From an uncultured Kineothrix sp. (GTDB lineage: Bacteria > Bacillota > Clostridia > Lachnospirales > Lachnospiraceae): a stretch of DNA of 6,427 nt. The stretch spans positions 1-6,427 of the forward strand of contig CAJUMD010000144.1 in NCBI GenBank assembly GCA_910587275.1, read 5' to 3'. The notes under the pieces were generated by a model. That model worked only from the letters and a program-made list of their open reading frames with translations. It made no database searches and was not told where the DNA came from. Shown in pieces: positions 4,698-6,427 of this stretch. The translations under genes and the position numbers were made by a program. How positions within the stretch are numbered: the first letter of the stretch is position 1; each line of letters starts with the position of its first letter.

Positions 4698-6386
4698 ATG
4701 AAATTCAAGCAAAAAATGCTTACCCTTTGCTGCGTACCTCTTGTACTGCTGACCGTACTCTCCCTTGCCATAGGATTAATCCAGTTCCGTTCGGGCATGT
4801 ATACCCAGACAAAAAGCAGTTTAAAATCCGGCGCCCTGGCTGCCATGAACCTGTATACCAGCCAAGGCTACGGGGACTATGACTTAAAACAGGACGGAAA
4901 CGTATGGCGGGGAATGAATTTCAACGTCTCGCAGGAAACGTCCGTGGTAGACAGCTTAAAACAACAGACCGGCATGGATATCACTTTTTTCTACCAGGAT
5001 ACCGCAGTCATGACTTCCATCTGCAACGAGGAAGGACTCCGCTGGATTGGCATGACGGCGGGGGAAAACATCCGCCGGTACACACTTGGGCAAGGGGCAC
5101 AGCTTTGGTACCGCAACATCGAAATCGACGGTAACATGTGCCATGCCTATATCATTCCCATCGTCCAGCCAAGCGCCGGAACCGTAACGGGCGCGCTGAT
5201 GGCATCCATCCCCACCGACGAACTGGACCATATGATGGAACGTTACATCCTGACCAGCGCCTTAGTCTCCGCGGCGGTCCTTGCCATGGTAGGGGCATTC
5301 ATTTTCCGGTACATAGGAGGTCTGACGAAACTCCTCCACAATGTACGGCGGGTACTCCTCAAAGTTTCGGAAGGGGACCTCTCCGACAACAGGCTGACGG
5401 AAATCAAATCCAAAGACGAATTCGGCGAACTGGCTTCCGGAACGGAAAAACTGCGCAATAAAGTGGGAAACCTGTTAAACGACATACAGGCGGGAATGCT
5501 GCAGCTTACGGAAGCGGCGGAAAAACTAAGCGGCATGTTAAAACAGAACGTCCTCGCCGCAAGGGAAATGAACGACAGCGTCGGGCAGATTCACGGAAAG
5601 GCAAACAGCCAGAAAACAGCCGCCCAAAATGCTTCCAGCGATGTGGAGACCACCCGCAGCGCCATCGACCAAATGTTACGGCAGTTGGACGATGTCACCC
5701 TGCTTTCCGGCAACATCGCCGGGCTTTCCCAAAACAGCAGGAAAATCCTGGATGAGCTTTCGGACAGCAGCAAAGAATCCAGGGAAGCCGTAAAGGAAAT
5801 CAGCCGCCAGGTTGCCGTCACAAACGAATCGGTGCAGCAGATTAAAAGCGTAACGGATTACATCACCAACATTGCCGAGGAAACCAACCTTCTCGCCCTA
5901 AACGCCAGCATAGAAGCCGCACGGGCAGGCGCCGCAGGCAAAGGTTTCGCCGTCGTCGCACTGGAAATCCAAAAACTGGCGGAAGAATCCAACCATTCGG
6001 CCTCCAAAATCGGAGAAAATATCCGTTCGCTGGTGGAAAAAACGGACGGTATCGTCAAAGTCATGGGAAGTATTGAAAACGCCCTTCAGCACCAGGAAGA
6101 AAACGTGGATAAAACAAAACGTCTTTTTGAAGAAATGAACCGTGACATTACCCAAATCACGGAAAAGGAGTCCGACATGCAGGTAAACGTTTCCAGCATG
6201 AACCGGGCTAAAGACAATATGTCCCATATGATTTCCGATTTATCGGAATCCGCAGTGGATAACGCCAACCTGTCCAAAAATGCGGCGGAAGTGACGGAGC
6301 AGATGATGCGGGAAATTGAAAATCTGGAAAACCTTACCATGGATTTATCCAAACTTGCCAACCGGCTGGATGAAAAGGTAGTGTAA
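4698..6386 (+). CDS. Methyl-accepting chemotaxis protein with single Cache sensor
   Basis: The protein has 562 residues. The start is ATG 4698 with a G-rich ribosome site (AAGGGGGGAA, 4683-4692). TM1 is about 8-29. The external sensor (30-183) contains TGMDITFFYQDTAVMTSI and ends AYIIPIV...GALMASIP, typical of an sCache_3-type domain. TM2 is about 184-206. HAMP (about 207-258) shows KVSEGDLS and KDEFGELA. A long antiparallel coiled coil follows, with its tip at IAEETNLLALNASIEAARAG...GKGFAVVALEIQKLAEES (about 392-430). Both arms are near 150 residues, so it looks complete. Deviations from the usual tip are AGA where most have AGE, and EIQ where most have EVR. No C-terminal NWETF-like tether is present. 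It probably signals to CheA/CheW and may read the binding protein encoded just upstream. Confidence 0.93.
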   Translation: MKFKQKMLTLCCVPLVLLTVLSLAIGLIQFRSGMYTQTKSSLKSGALAAMNLYTSQGYGDYDLKQDGNVWRGMNFNVSQETSVVDSLKQQTGMDITFFYQDTAVMTSICNEEGLRWIGMTAGENIRRYTLGQGAQLWYRNIEIDGNMCHAYIIPIVQPSAGTVTGALMASIPTDELDHMMERYILTSALVSAAVLAMVGAFIFRYIGGLTKLLHNVRRVLLKVSEGDLSDNRLTEIKSKDEFGELASGTEKLRNKVGNLLNDIQAGMLQLTEAAEKLSGMLKQNVLAAREMNDSVGQIHGKANSQKTAAQNASSDVETTRSAIDQMLRQLDDVTLLSGNIAGLSQNSRKILDELSDSSKESREAVKEISRQVAVTNESVQQIKSVTDYITNIAEETNLLALNASIEAARAGAAGKGFAVVALEIQKLAEESNHSASKIGENIRSLVEKTDGIVKVMGSIENALQHQEENVDKTKRLFEEMNRDITQITEKESDMQVNVSSMNRAKDNMSHMISDLSESAVDNANLSKNAAEVTEQMMREIENLENLTMDLSKLANRLDEKVV

Positions 6387-6427
6387 AAAAGTTTGTGTCT
6401 TTGGTAAAAAGCAACTCCTTTTTGGTA
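6387..6427 (+). other. Downstream tail, possible start of a terminator
   Basis: AAAAAG and CTTTTT (about 6406-6411 and 6417-6422) can pair as a weak A/T stem soon after the chemoreceptor stop. The window ends before a T-tract or next gene can be seen, so the operon's 3' limit is unresolved. Confidence 0.2.

Noticed and set aside
5898..6227. Long antisense frame within the chemoreceptor
   Set aside because: It is a reverse-frame shadow of coiled-coil coding DNA without start signals or recognisable domain.

Overview
The window looks like a piece of a Clostridia (Firmicutes) chromosome, most plausibly a motile Lachnospiraceae-type gut anaerobe. The reasons are AGGAGG-type ribosome sites, AT-rich intergenic DNA, a lipoprotein sugar-type binding protein, a single-Cache chemoreceptor, and dispersed hairpin repeats of the kind I recall from that family. 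The assignment is inference; there is no rRNA or tRNA here to fix it.

Left part (1-650) has no conventional gene. It starts inside a copy of a structured repeat (1-54) whose second copy lies at 3205-3316. On the minus strand there is a compact transcription unit: TTGACA-16-TAAAAT promoter with an extended -10, an AGGAGG site, a 12-codon ORF (407-445), a MITE-like inverted repeat (319-370) and two intrinsic terminators in tandem (about 223-195 and 158-114). Next, on the plus strand, comes a membrane-anchored protein with an FMN-binding-like domain that lacks the flavinylation Thr (657-1127). It ends at a strong hairpin shared with the convergent genes.

Middle part (1238-3179) is a chromate-type transporter locus. 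Two short CHR-family genes on the minus strand overlap by ATGA. The second (1622-1238) has lost an internal segment and its frame, so it is a pseudogene. A divergent LysR-type regulator (2292-3179) faces them, with a perfect 18-bp palindrome at 2232-2249 that overlaps the -35 of the transporter promoter.

Right part (3205-6427) begins with the full repeat element, which can fold into two long hairpins closed by a CCCGCGG/CCGCGGG stem. An unusual regulatory region follows: tandem 10-bp repeats, a TTGTTT-17-TATAAT promoter with a sigma-28-like CCGATAA inside it, and an array of 17-bp direct repeats across the transcription start. These precede a two-gene unit: a Peripla_BP_4-type lipoprotein and, 13 bp later, a methyl-accepting chemotaxis protein. 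No ABC permease or ATPase is present, so the binding protein probably acts as a ligand-loading partner for the chemoreceptor. Its best start codon (ATG 3648, after AAGGAGG) is one base out of frame with the lipoprotein, across a G4A6 run. This is a sequencing error, a true lesion, or a slippage switch. The most interesting part of the window is this sensory cassette with its layered promoter and homopolymer, followed by the structured repeat and the small minus-strand unit.
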